Source: GCA-2718595 sp963935005
GTDB taxonomy: Bacteria; Gemmatimonadota; Gemmatimonadetes; Longimicrobiales; Gaopeijiaceae
NCBI GenBank assembly: GCA_963935005.1
Contig: CAWWAX010000002.1
Location: 27,274 to 91,273, forward strand
DNA length: 64,000 nucleotides
Direction of reading: 5' to 3'
Shown: in pieces, positions 51,934 through 59,970 of the stretch
Layout of the letters: each line of letters starts with the position of its first letter
How positions within the stretch are numbered: position 1 is the first letter of the stretch
Notes under the pieces: model-generated
Told to the model about the DNA's origin: nothing
Database searches by the model: none
The model's input: only the letters and a program-made list of their open reading frames with translations
Position numbers and translations under genes: made by a program

Positions 51934-51997
51934 AAATCATGAATCAGCTGTTCTATCTTCACACCTTGCCCTCAAATCTATGGGACCAAGAAGGCTA

Positions 51998-53278
51998 ATG
52001 GCTGAATATTCCAACTACAGTAGTTGGTTAAACGAAATGCGTTCTCGTGCCTGGTCTATTTATCAAAGCACCCCCACTCCCACAACGAAATCTGAAGAGT
52101 GGCGTTATACAGACCTTTCGAAGCTGTTTCCATTAGAAAAAATCTCTCTGGAGATGAACCCAGAGACCTCAACCAAGCGGCCGACTAAGGAAGGTTTGAC
52201 CGAAACCATAAATACAGCTGGAAGAGTCCAGTTTACAGACGGCCTAGTAACCAACATACAACTGACTCCAGAAATGGAAAGCCAAGGAGTTGGTTTAGAT
52301 TCTCTACAACATACAACGCATGAAAAACATCAAGAGATTATAAAAACCAACCTCTCTAGCCATGTCCTGCCTCCAGAATCTGGCAAATTCCAAGCTCTCA
52401 ATGCAGCGTTGTGGACAGACGGCATTATTATTTACGTGCCCAAGAATGTTCATGTTGAAATGCCCATCAGGGGAAAACATCAGCTAGATTCCCGAAACCC
52501 ATCTGTGTGCACTAGAACTTTGATCATAGCCGAAGAGGGTAGCCACGTTTCTTACGTTGAAGAATTCGGCTCTGATGATTTCGATGACAAACATATTGTC
52601 TCATCAGCAGTCGAAATTATTGCCCATAAGAACGCCACAGTAGATTTTGTGTCAGTCCAAAATCTTGGTCGGGGCATCTTTTTTCAAAACGCCCAAAAAT
52701 CCTTAGTACATCGTGACGCTTCCGTTAACACACTAAATGTCAATCTCGGTGCGTCATTGAGCCGACTGGACCTAAACACTCAGCTGATTGAACCTGGGGC
52801 TAACAGCAAGATGCTAGGATTATACTTTGGGGATGAGGATCAGCACTTTGACCACAATACCAGCCAGGACCACTTGGCCCCCCATACCGGAAGTGACCTT
52901 CTGTACAAGGGCGCGCTAGACGGACATTCTCGAGCTGCGTTTAGGGGAATCATCCGGGTACATTCAGAGGCCCAGCAAACCGACGCCTATCAGACAAACA
53001 GAACTCTTCTCCTGTCCGAACATGCCCGAGCTGACTCGCTCCCCAACCTAGAAATTGAAGCTGACGATGTTAAGTGTTCTCATGGGTCAACGGTAGGCCA
53101 ACTAGACCCTGAAGCAATTTTTTATCTACTCAGTAGAGGATTCTCTCAGCAGCAAGCCGAAAGACTTGTCGTGCTTGGCTTTCTTGGAGATGTGATGGCC
53201 AGATTACCACGTGGTGCATTCAAGAGGGTGGTGAAGAACGTGACAGACGCAGTTGAACAGAAACTGCGCCATGGTTGA
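51998..53278 (+). CDS. sufD: Fe-S cluster assembly protein SufD
   Basis: SufD is the partner of SufB in the SufBC2D complex. The N-terminal KSEEWRYTDLSKLFPL is the SufD signature; later PESGKFQALNAALWTDGII, IYVPKNVHVEMPI and the C-terminal SHGSTVGQLDPEAIFYLLSRG carry the histidine used in cluster formation. The open frame starts at ATG 51980 (432 aa), but ATG 51998 has AAGAAGG just before it and is preferred (426 aa); the spacing is short, so either start is possible. The end overlaps the Rieske gene. Confidence 0.95.
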   Translation: MAEYSNYSSWLNEMRSRAWSIYQSTPTPTTKSEEWRYTDLSKLFPLEKISLEMNPETSTKRPTKEGLTETINTAGRVQFTDGLVTNIQLTPEMESQGVGLDSLQHTTHEKHQEIIKTNLSSHVLPPESGKFQALNAALWTDGIIIYVPKNVHVEMPIRGKHQLDSRNPSVCTRTLIIAEEGSHVSYVEEFGSDDFDDKHIVSSAVEIIAHKNATVDFVSVQNLGRGIFFQNAQKSLVHRDASVNTLNVNLGASLSRLDLNTQLIEPGANSKMLGLYFGDEDQHFDHNTSQDHLAPHTGSDLLYKGALDGHSRAAFRGIIRVHSEAQQTDAYQTNRTLLLSEHARADSLPNLEIEADDVKCSHGSTVGQLDPEAIFYLLSRGFSQQQAERLVVLGFLGDVMARLPRGAFKRVVKNVTDAVEQKLRHG

Positions 53279-53603
53279 ACAGGAAGACCTTGGGGATTGG
53301 ACCCTGGTGGCAACCGTCGATCAGTGTCCTCCTGACAATCTTTTCGGTGTCCAGATAGATGGCCTAAGGATCGTTTTAGCTAATGTAGACGGAACCATTT
53401 ACGCGCTTGAAGATCAATGCTCCCACCAAGACCTACCCTTGTCCGATGGCTACCTTGAAGATGGTCAGGTGGAATGCACTTATCATGGTGCCAGGTTCAA
53501 TGTCTGTTCTGGAGTTGCTACAGCATTACCCGCAATCAAGCCAGTAGCTACCTTCAGTGTCGACATTAGGGACGGAGATATCTACGTTCAAGTTGTAGGA
53601 TAA
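53271..53603 (+). CDS. Rieske-type 2Fe-2S ferredoxin of the suf operon
   Basis: A 110-residue Rieske protein with CSHQDLPLSDG and CTYHGARFNVCSG: Cys-x-His and Cys-x2-His bind a 2Fe-2S cluster. It resembles the NirD/BphF-like small ferredoxin genes commonly located within suf operons. Its role may be electron supply to assembly. ATG 53271 overlaps the sufD stop by 8 nt; an upstream in-frame ATG at 53253 exists but lies inside sufD. Confidence 0.9.
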   Translation: MVEQEDLGDWTLVATVDQCPPDNLFGVQIDGLRIVLANVDGTIYALEDQCSHQDLPLSDGYLEDGQVECTYHGARFNVCSGVATALPAIKPVATFSVDIRDGDIYVQVVG

Positions 53604-53621
53604 CTTCAACACCAAAATTCT

Positions 53622-54866
53622 ATGTCAGAGAAGTCTGAACTATTTGACCCCGAAACTATCAAAACGCTCTTTCCGACCCTATCCCAAACCGTGTCGGACA
53701 AGCCCTTGGTATACCTGGACAATGCAGCTACGTCCCAGAAGCCTGTTCGCGTCATAGAAGCATTGGAGACTTACTACAGGGACAACAATTCAAATGTACA
53801 CCGTGGTATATACGAGCTTAGCCGACGTGCAACAGAAGCATATGAAAACGCTAGGAGTCGGATGGCGCAGTTCATCGGAGCCGAATCCCCAGAGGAAATC
53901 ATTTGGACAAGGGGAACAACAGAGGGAATAAACCTAGTAGCAAATAGCTGGGGAATGAAAAATTTATCCGTCAACGATGAAATCCTGTTAACAACAATGG
54001 AACACCACTCTAATATTGTTCCCTGGCAACTAGTTGCAGAAAAGACAGGGGCCACAATTCGTTACATTGAAATGGACGCTGAGGGCCATCTGAACCTGGA
54101 AAACCTAGAAGAACTTTGTGGTAGAAACACTAAAATCGTCTCCTGCACCCAGGTGTCAAACTCTCTCGGCACAATCAACCCACTAGAGCCAATCATTGCT
54201 CAAGCACGATCTGTTGGAGCTCTCGTGCTGGTCGACGGTGCTCAAGCTGTGCCTCATGGGGCTATCGACGTTGGTCGGATAGACTGTGATTTTTATGTTT
54301 TTTCTGGTCACAAGATGTGTGGGCCAACTGGGATTGGTGTTCTGTGGGGACGGAAAGAGATCCTAGACAAAATGCCCCCTTACCAGGGAGGGGGGGAAAT
54401 GATCAAACTCGTTCAAAGAGACCACAGCACCTGGGCTGATCTGCCCCATAAGTTTGAAGCAGGAACTCCAAACATCGCTGGAGCTATTGTACTGGCCACA
54501 GCAGCTGACTTTCTCGATGAAATTGGCTTTGAAGCTATAAAGGAGCACGAGCACAACCTACTCGCTTACGCACTGGACCAACTGGATGCTGTCGAGGGCC
54601 TAAAAATATTTGGACCCTTAGATTCAAACCATAGGTGCTCTGTGATTTCATTTCAACTGGGTGACATCCATCCCCTCGATGTTTCTACGATACTCGATGC
54701 CGAAGGGATTGCTATTAGAGTTGGACACCATTGTGCGCAGCTTGTCATGGAACACCTAGGGGTTTCTGTGACCGCTCGAGCGAGCTTTTACCTCTATAAT
54801 ACATATGGTGACGTCGACAGGCTGGTGTCTGGCCTGAATTCAGTAAACAGAATATTTGCCTCTTGA
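53622..54866 (+). CDS. sufS: Cysteine desulfurase SufS
   Basis: SufS takes sulfur from cysteine and passes it to SufU. This 414-residue class V enzyme has VYLDNAATSQKPVRVIEAL at the start, ALVLVDGAQAVPHGAIDV (Asp to PLP), the lysine in FSGHKMCGPTGIGVLWG, and the active-site loop cysteine in GHHCAQLVMEHLGV. The loop Cys-based motif and position beside sufU are as in Gram-positive type suf operons. It overlaps sufU by 4 nt. Confidence 0.96.
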   Translation: MSEKSELFDPETIKTLFPTLSQTVSDKPLVYLDNAATSQKPVRVIEALETYYRDNNSNVHRGIYELSRRATEAYENARSRMAQFIGAESPEEIIWTRGTTEGINLVANSWGMKNLSVNDEILLTTMEHHSNIVPWQLVAEKTGATIRYIEMDAEGHLNLENLEELCGRNTKIVSCTQVSNSLGTINPLEPIIAQARSVGALVLVDGAQAVPHGAIDVGRIDCDFYVFSGHKMCGPTGIGVLWGRKEILDKMPPYQGGGEMIKLVQRDHSTWADLPHKFEAGTPNIAGAIVLATAADFLDEIGFEAIKEHEHNLLAYALDQLDAVEGLKIFGPLDSNHRCSVISFQLGDIHPLDVSTILDAEGIAIRVGHHCAQLVMEHLGVSVTARASFYLYNTYGDVDRLVSGLNSVNRIFAS

Positions 54867-55315
54867 ACATGGACAGCATTGCTTCCCTCCACCAACAATT
54901 AATACTGGACCATTACCGAAATCCCAGGAATAAGATTCCCCTTGAGAGCCATGACGCAGAAGGTCGAGCTACCAACCCTATGTGTGGAGATGAAATCACC
55001 GTACAGCTGAGGTTGCACGATGGCAGGATTGAAGACATAAGCTTTGGAGGAAAAGGGTGTTCTATCTCACAGGCCGCAGCTTCAATGCTCTCAGCTAGGC
55101 TACGTAACCGTAGCCTAAAAACAGCATCTTTGTTAATCCATCAATTCACTGGAATGATGAATACCCAGATAGGAGAATCCGACGAAATACTACTGGGCGA
55201 CTTGCTTGCTTTCGAGGGTGTTCGAAAATTTCCCCTGAAAATCAGGTGTGCCCTATTGGTTTGTGACGCCCTCCAAAACGCCTTAGAAAGACCAGCTGGA
55301 TCTGATAAGAATTAG
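54863..55315 (+). CDS. sufU: SufU (IscU-like zinc-dependent sulfur acceptor)
   Basis: A 150-residue IscU-fold protein. Ligand cysteines are in NPMCGDEITVQL, GKGCSISQAAASML and RCALLVCDAL. SufU-type proteins with the insertion between them act as zinc-containing sulfur acceptors from SufS. An extended middle region (SARLRNRSLKTASLLIHQF) matches SufU rather than IscU. ATG 54863 overlaps the sufS stop. It ends the operon. Confidence 0.92.
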   Translation: MNMDSIASLHQQLILDHYRNPRNKIPLESHDAEGRATNPMCGDEITVQLRLHDGRIEDISFGGKGCSISQAAASMLSARLRNRSLKTASLLIHQFTGMMNTQIGESDEILLGDLLAFEGVRKFPLKIRCALLVCDALQNALERPAGSDKN

Positions 55316-55339
55316 CCCTTGAAGGAGAGGTAGCGACTA

Positions 55340-55906
55340 ATGATTGATAGAGAATGTGGCCAAATTCAAGGTACTACGATCCAAGATACACCGCTGGGAA
55401 CTATAAGAATCTGGGCAGGGGCTAGCGGAATTAAGAAGGTGAGTTTTGATGACCACAGTCCCCAAGTTACAGACACCTCCAATTCCGCCGACAACAAAAT
55501 ACTACGAGAAGCCATCGAACAACTGGAGCGTTATTTTTCTGGCGAGTTAAGAAGTTTCAACTTACCACTCGATCTCACGGGCCGCACTCGCTTTCAGCTC
55601 CGCATCCTTGAACAACTCCGCACTATACCTTATGGCCAGCTTGCATCTTATAAAGACATTGCTGAGGGCTTGGGTGAGCCACAGGCCTCTCGGTCCGTTG
55701 GACAAGCTCTTAAAGCGAACCCCATACCAGTGATCCTACCATGCCACAGAGTGATCAGGAGTGACGGAACACTCGGGGGATATGCTGGTAGTTCCCTGAA
55801 GAACATACGGAGAAAAACGACCTTGCTGGAGATAGAGGGAGCCGAGATACCAGGAAAGGCACCAAAAGATAGGATCCAAAACGAAATGCTTTTTTTTCCC
55901 TTATAG
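55340..55906 (+). CDS. ogt: Methylated-DNA--protein-cysteine methyltransferase (Ogt)
   Basis: This suicide enzyme removes O6-methyl from guanine by moving it to a cysteine. PCHRVIRSDGTLGGYAGS holds the acceptor cysteine in PCHRV, and IPYGQLASYKDIAEGLGEP is the DNA-binding helix-turn-helix. The 188 residues include an N-terminal ~90-residue region typical of Ogt. GGAG precedes ATG 55340. It may be read from the suf transcript, as it starts 24 nt after sufU. Confidence 0.92.
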   Translation: MIDRECGQIQGTTIQDTPLGTIRIWAGASGIKKVSFDDHSPQVTDTSNSADNKILREAIEQLERYFSGELRSFNLPLDLTGRTRFQLRILEQLRTIPYGQLASYKDIAEGLGEPQASRSVGQALKANPIPVILPCHRVIRSDGTLGGYAGSSLKNIRRKTTLLEIEGAEIPGKAPKDRIQNEMLFFPL

Positions 55907-55947
55907 CCCTCTGAGGATTATTCTTCCCCTCCCTCTATCTGAAAATA

Positions 55948-57201
55948 TTACCCGTTGGCTTGAAGTAGCACTTTAATGGCTCCGCTTTCCCTGTGGTTTC
56001 CGGACGTCTTAAGGGCTTCGTAGTAGCCCTCCAAGGGAAATTTGTGCGTGACGATTTCTTCGATAGTATTTCTTGTTCTCTCAAGAAGCCTCTGGACCAC
56101 TTCAAATGTGTGACATTTTTCTCCTTCCCATTCTTCTAGCCCATAACCCACAAACCCTTGGACCTTTAGTTCTCTGGCCCATAACATAGTGAGATCCATA
56201 TTTCTTGTTTTGCCCACACAGCCGATCACTGCCACCTTGCCCCTCGGAGCACTAAACTTCATAGCTTGAGCTAAGCTTTGAGTGTTTCCTACACAGTCAT
56301 ACACCGCTGCGAATCCTCCCCCAGAGAAAACCTCTTCACCGATGATAGGCTTGTAGGCCATAGCGCCTGTTTTCACCAGTGCCTCGGTGGCACCTTGGCC
56401 AGGGAAAACAACTTCCGTAGCCCCCATTTTTTGAGCCAAGTGTTTCTCGTGTGCCCTTTTTACTTGGCTGAGGATTAACCCCCGATGCCCAATGGCCCTT
56501 AAGGCCCAAATCGTTGCCAAGGCTATAGTGCCACTGCCTAAAACCATCACGGGTGCCTCTGGGTGTGGCGCTGTTCCTAAAACAGAGTGTACAGCAATGG
56601 AAAGTGGCTCTATCAGGACAGCCGTATCATCTGAAACCTTATCATCGACGGCAAAAACCTGAGACTTGTGGGCCAGCACTGTCTCTCCCCATCCTCCTGG
56701 CAAATCTCTGTGGTAACCGATTGTCACTCCTGGAGCTAAACTCTTTCCATTTACCGTTGTCAGCCCCTTTTCCCCAGCTCTCTCGCAAGTACAGTGCAAC
56801 CCCCTGGAGCAAGAAGGACAAAAGTTAGAACGCTCATATCCTCGAGTCGCACAAGAGATCATGGGGTCGATCGTAACTCTTTGGCCGCAGGCAAGCCCGC
56901 TTACACCATCCCCAGCCAATTTGACCTTTCCAACGATCTCGTGGCCCAGAACGGCTGGAAACGATCCGAACGGCTCCATCGCTGGACTTGCAGAGTATGT
57001 CAGACAACCGATGTCGCTTCCACAAATACCACTCTGTGTCACCTCTATCTTGACCCAATCAGGACCAGGAAGAGCTGGTTCAGGAAGATCACACATCTTT
57101 AAACCACTCAGGGCGCCAAAGAAAGCCGCGTCCATAATTTTTCCGGCCGTCTTCGCCATGATAAAGCCTGGAACACTCACGTCAAAAGCGACTCCCTTCA
57201 T
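55948..57201 (-). CDS. Zinc-dependent alcohol dehydrogenase (MDR)
   Basis: A 417-residue MDR dehydrogenase. Catalytic zinc ligands are in GICGSDIGCL (Cys) and GHEIVGKV (His-Glu); structural zinc cysteines are in RSNFCPSCSRGLHCTCER. The NAD(P) Rossmann motif is VMVLGSGTIALATIWALRAI. The N-terminus MKGVAFDVSVPGFIMAK suggests a subgroup of threonine dehydrogenase or sorbitol-type enzymes. Substrate unknown. It starts 1 nt after the peroxiredoxin stop, so the two form an operon. Confidence 0.87.
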   Translation of the reverse strand: MKGVAFDVSVPGFIMAKTAGKIMDAAFFGALSGLKMCDLPEPALPGPDWVKIEVTQSGICGSDIGCLTYSASPAMEPFGSFPAVLGHEIVGKVKLAGDGVSGLACGQRVTIDPMISCATRGYERSNFCPSCSRGLHCTCERAGEKGLTTVNGKSLAPGVTIGYHRDLPGGWGETVLAHKSQVFAVDDKVSDDTAVLIEPLSIAVHSVLGTAPHPEAPVMVLGSGTIALATIWALRAIGHRGLILSQVKRAHEKHLAQKMGATEVVFPGQGATEALVKTGAMAYKPIIGEEVFSGGGFAAVYDCVGNTQSLAQAMKFSAPRGKVAVIGCVGKTRNMDLTMLWARELKVQGFVGYGLEEWEGEKCHTFEVVQRLLERTRNTIEEIVTHKFPLEGYYEALKTSGNHRESGAIKVLLQANG

Positions 57202-57202
57202 T

Positions 57203-57676
57203 TCAAACCGTCCTCTCTATGGTCTCAAACACTTCTTCCAACGGTGGCATTACCCCTGGATGCTCACCCTTCCAGGCATACATAACCCGTCCCTCTTTAT
57301 TAACTACGTACACCGCCCTGTTGGTGACCCCCTTGAGGCCAGCCATGTCTTCCAAAAGAACCTTATATTCGCTTGACACTATCTTGTTGTAATCGGAAGC
57401 GATGGGGAAAGTAGCACCACATTCCTCGGCAAATTTCTGATTTACATATGGAGAGTCGGTACTAATTCCAACGATCTCTGCCCCCAGTTCCTCCCACCGA
57501 GAGTAATTCTCAGCAACTGCGCACATTTGAGAGGTGCACACCGAAGAAAAAGCTAATGGGAAAAAAAGGAGGACCACCACTTTTTCACCCTTGTAGTCTC
57601 CGAGTCGCACGGTGTCACCTCCGAGAACAACGGGAAGCTCAAAGTCTGGAGCTATTGCCCCTAAAGCTAAACACAT
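57203..57676 (-). CDS. Peroxiredoxin (AhpE/BCP-like)
   Basis: A 157-residue thioredoxin-fold peroxidase. The peroxidatic cysteine is in LAFSSVCTSQMCAVAENY, with a second cysteine five residues on that could serve as resolving cysteine. APDFELPVVLGGDTVRLGDY is the usual N-terminal strand and KGVTNRAVYVVNKEGRV the later active-site arginine region. It reduces H2O2 or alkyl hydroperoxides using thiol donors. GGAGAAAGAT precedes ATG 57676. The bacilliredoxin at 62709 could be a redox partner; this is inferred. Confidence 0.9.
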   Translation of the reverse strand: MCLALGAIAPDFELPVVLGGDTVRLGDYKGEKVVVLLFFPLAFSSVCTSQMCAVAENYSRWEELGAEIVGISTDSPYVNQKFAEECGATFPIASDYNKIVSSEYKVLLEDMAGLKGVTNRAVYVVNKEGRVMYAWKGEHPGVMPPLEEVFETIERTV

Positions 57677-57704
57677 ATCTTTCTCCGTTCTGGTCAGCCC
57701 TCGA

Positions 57705-58193
57705 CTAACCCAATTCTTCTGCCAACTCCCTTCTTAGCTGTCGGCGACGTTTCCCCTCTTCAAACCTGCGCCTGTCTTCTTTTGTAGACAGCTCTAACCC
57801 AGGGACGCTTATTGGTCTGCTGTTTTCACCGACTGCCACAAAAGTCAGGAAGCAGTCATTGGTATGCCTTGTGACTCCAGTTATAGGATGTTCAGTCACC
57901 ACTTTTACCCCGACCTCCATAGAGGTCGTTCCAACAAAGTTAATTCGAGCGCTACAGGTAACTAGTTCTCCCGAGTAGATAGGTTCTTTAAAATCGACCT
58001 TGTCTATAGACACCGTCACACAAGGACCTCGGGCATGTCTCATAGCTGTTACCGCGGCAGTTTTATCAACCAGAGAAAGAATCACCCCGCCAAAAACATG
58101 CCCTAAGTTATTGACATCTCCAGGCATCATCAGTTGGGTAGCTTGGGAGGCTGATTTTTCAGGACTGATCGAGGGTCTTTCATCTTTGTTCAT
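57705..58193 (-). CDS. Acyl-CoA thioesterase (YciA/hotdog family)
   Basis: A 162-residue hotdog thioesterase. The motif MMPGDVNNLGHVFGGVILSLVDKTAA is characteristic; the Asn/Asp in it provide the catalytic site. Such enzymes hydrolyse medium to long acyl-CoA. It starts at ATG 58193, diverges from the DASS transporter gene and stands 28 nt upstream of the peroxiredoxin gene, so the three minus-strand genes (thioesterase, peroxiredoxin, dehydrogenase) may form one operon. Confidence 0.88.
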   Translation of the reverse strand: MNKDERPSISPEKSASQATQLMMPGDVNNLGHVFGGVILSLVDKTAAVTAMRHARGPCVTVSIDKVDFKEPIYSGELVTCSARINFVGTTSMEVGVKVVTEHPITGVTRHTNDCFLTFVAVGENSRPISVPGLELSTKEDRRRFEEGKRRRQLRRELAEELG

Positions 58194-58311
58194 AAAGGAA
58201 GTTTAACTCCAATCCCTTGCATAAAGCCATCGGTCGATGCGAATTTCTTCCTTAGATGACATAGCACCTAAAAACAATTATCAAAAAACGACACCCATAA
58301 GGAAAAACGCC

Positions 58312-59814
58312 ATGAAAAAAGTAGGACTGATCCTGGGGCCTACTTTCTTCTTCCTTGCAGTCTTCTTTGCTGACCTGGGTCCGCCAAACTCGAAAACCAC
58401 CATCATGGCCGGAATAGCCCTTCTGATGGCCACCTGGTGGCTTACCGAAGCCATTCCCCTGTTCGCCACTGCGCTCCTTCCATTGATCCTATATCCAGTG
58501 CTTGGAATAGAACGAGGAGCTAATATCGCTCCCGTCTATTTCAACAGCACCATTGTGCTTTTTATTGGCGGATTCATCATTGCCCTAGTAATGCAAAAAT
58601 GGAACCTACATCGTCGAATAGCATTGACGATTATTGCAACCGTAGGAGGAGGACCCGACAAAATCGTGCTGGGTTTCATGCTGGCCTCTGCCTTCCTGTC
58701 TATGTGGATTTCAAACACTGCCACTGCGACCATGATGCTTCCGATTGGTTTGTCGGTGATCCTAGAGCTGGAAAAGCAATTTCGACCCAGTGAAACAAAA
58801 GGATTTTCTACTGGTGTAATGCTAGGCATAGGATATTCGTGTTCAATAGGAGGCATCTCTACGCTAGTAGGCACACCCCCAAACTTAGCTTTTGCTAGAA
58901 TTTCACAAATCTCTTTTCCAGAAGGACCCGTGGTCTCTTTCGGCCAATGGCTAACGATGGCCCTTCCGGCATCTACCGTCCTTCTCGCCATTGCATGGGT
59001 CTTAATAACCAAGGTTTTCTTTAGGGTTCCCAGCCAGGTCAAGGTCGATAATTCTATTATCCAAAATCAGAAGGCCCTCTTGGGCCCAGTCTCTTATCAG
59101 GAAAAAGCTGTTCTCTCCGTTTTTTCTTTGACGGTGCTACTTTGGGTTTTTCGTACTCCTATTAACCTTGGATTTGCAATCATACCTGGGTGGTCTATCT
59201 TGCTCCCTTTCCCAGAATTGATCGATGATGGCACCATCGCAATCACCATGGCGACCCTTTTCTTTTTGATTCCAAGTCGTACTTCCGAGGACGCTTCGGG
59301 GTTTCTTGCGGACGGGACGCTTATTCCTAAGCTCCCCTGGAACATTGTTCTGCTTTACGGTGGTGGCTTTGCGTTAGCTCACGGCTTTGTCGTTAGTGGG
59401 CTTGCCTCTCTTTTAGGCAGCAAGTTGTCTATCTTTGCCGGCCTGGCCCCCTTCCTCCTGGTTGCTCTTATTTGTTTTTCGATGACCTTCCTCACCGAGG
59501 TGACGTCAAACACCGCCACCACAGAAATGATTCTGCCCATATTAGCGGCCGTTGCTGTGGCCACCGGGCTACACCCCTTTATGCTTATGATCCCAGCTAC
59601 AATTTCTGCATCCTGTGCCTTCATGATGCCCGTAGCAACTCCTCCTAATGCCATCATCTTTGGAAGCAATCGGGTGCGCGTCCCAGATATGGCTAAGATC
59701 GGGATTTGGCTCAACATCATAGGTGTCGTCGTTGTCGCTACTACCTTCTACTTCCTTGGCCAAGCCATCTTTGACATAGATCCAAACATTATGCCGGACT
59801 GGGCCCACTTCTAA
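58312..59814 (+). CDS. DASS-family (SLC13) sodium:anion symporter
   Basis: A 500-residue, ~11-helix transporter of di/tricarboxylates or sulfate. SNT motifs occur in each half: ISNTATATMMLPIGLSVI and VTSNTATTEMILPILA, which bind Na+ and substrate. TPPNLAFARI and TPPNAIIFGS are also typical. The frame opens at ATG 58237, but ATG 58312 has AAGGA 8 nt upstream and begins just before the first helix, so it is preferred. The substrate is probably a dicarboxylate by family. Confidence 0.88.
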   Translation: MKKVGLILGPTFFFLAVFFADLGPPNSKTTIMAGIALLMATWWLTEAIPLFATALLPLILYPVLGIERGANIAPVYFNSTIVLFIGGFIIALVMQKWNLHRRIALTIIATVGGGPDKIVLGFMLASAFLSMWISNTATATMMLPIGLSVILELEKQFRPSETKGFSTGVMLGIGYSCSIGGISTLVGTPPNLAFARISQISFPEGPVVSFGQWLTMALPASTVLLAIAWVLITKVFFRVPSQVKVDNSIIQNQKALLGPVSYQEKAVLSVFSLTVLLWVFRTPINLGFAIIPGWSILLPFPELIDDGTIAITMATLFFLIPSRTSEDASGFLADGTLIPKLPWNIVLLYGGGFALAHGFVVSGLASLLGSKLSIFAGLAPFLLVALICFSMTFLTEVTSNTATTEMILPILAAVAVATGLHPFMLMIPATISASCAFMMPVATPPNAIIFGSNRVRVPDMAKIGIWLNIIGVVVVATTFYFLGQAIFDIDPNIMPDWAHF

Positions 59815-59836
59815 GGCTGTTGGATCGGCTCAACTA

Positions 59837-59970
59837 GGCCACCCAGCAAAGCGACCAAGTGGCCCGACAACCAAGAATGCTGACAACCTTCCCACTCCTT
59901 AACATACATTTCTGAGGTGGCCGCCCTTTAATGGATCCGCCGCCCCCAGGATTCCCAGCTACATCCTCGA
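59837..59970. other. Non-coding gap with an inverted repeat and a duplicated M28 gene segment
   Basis: The 144-nt convergent gap has GGCCAC (59837-59842) facing GTGGCC (59859-59864), with no T-run, so it is a weak terminator at best. On the minus strand, the bases around 59935-59966 (ATCCTGGGGGCGGCGGATCC core) resemble the peptidase's own zinc-site segment near 60243-60274. This crosses the gene's stop codon. Confidence 0.5.

Noticed and set aside
59837..59864. GGCCAC/GTGGCC stem as rho-independent terminator
   Set aside because: The loop is 16 nt and no T-run follows on either strand.
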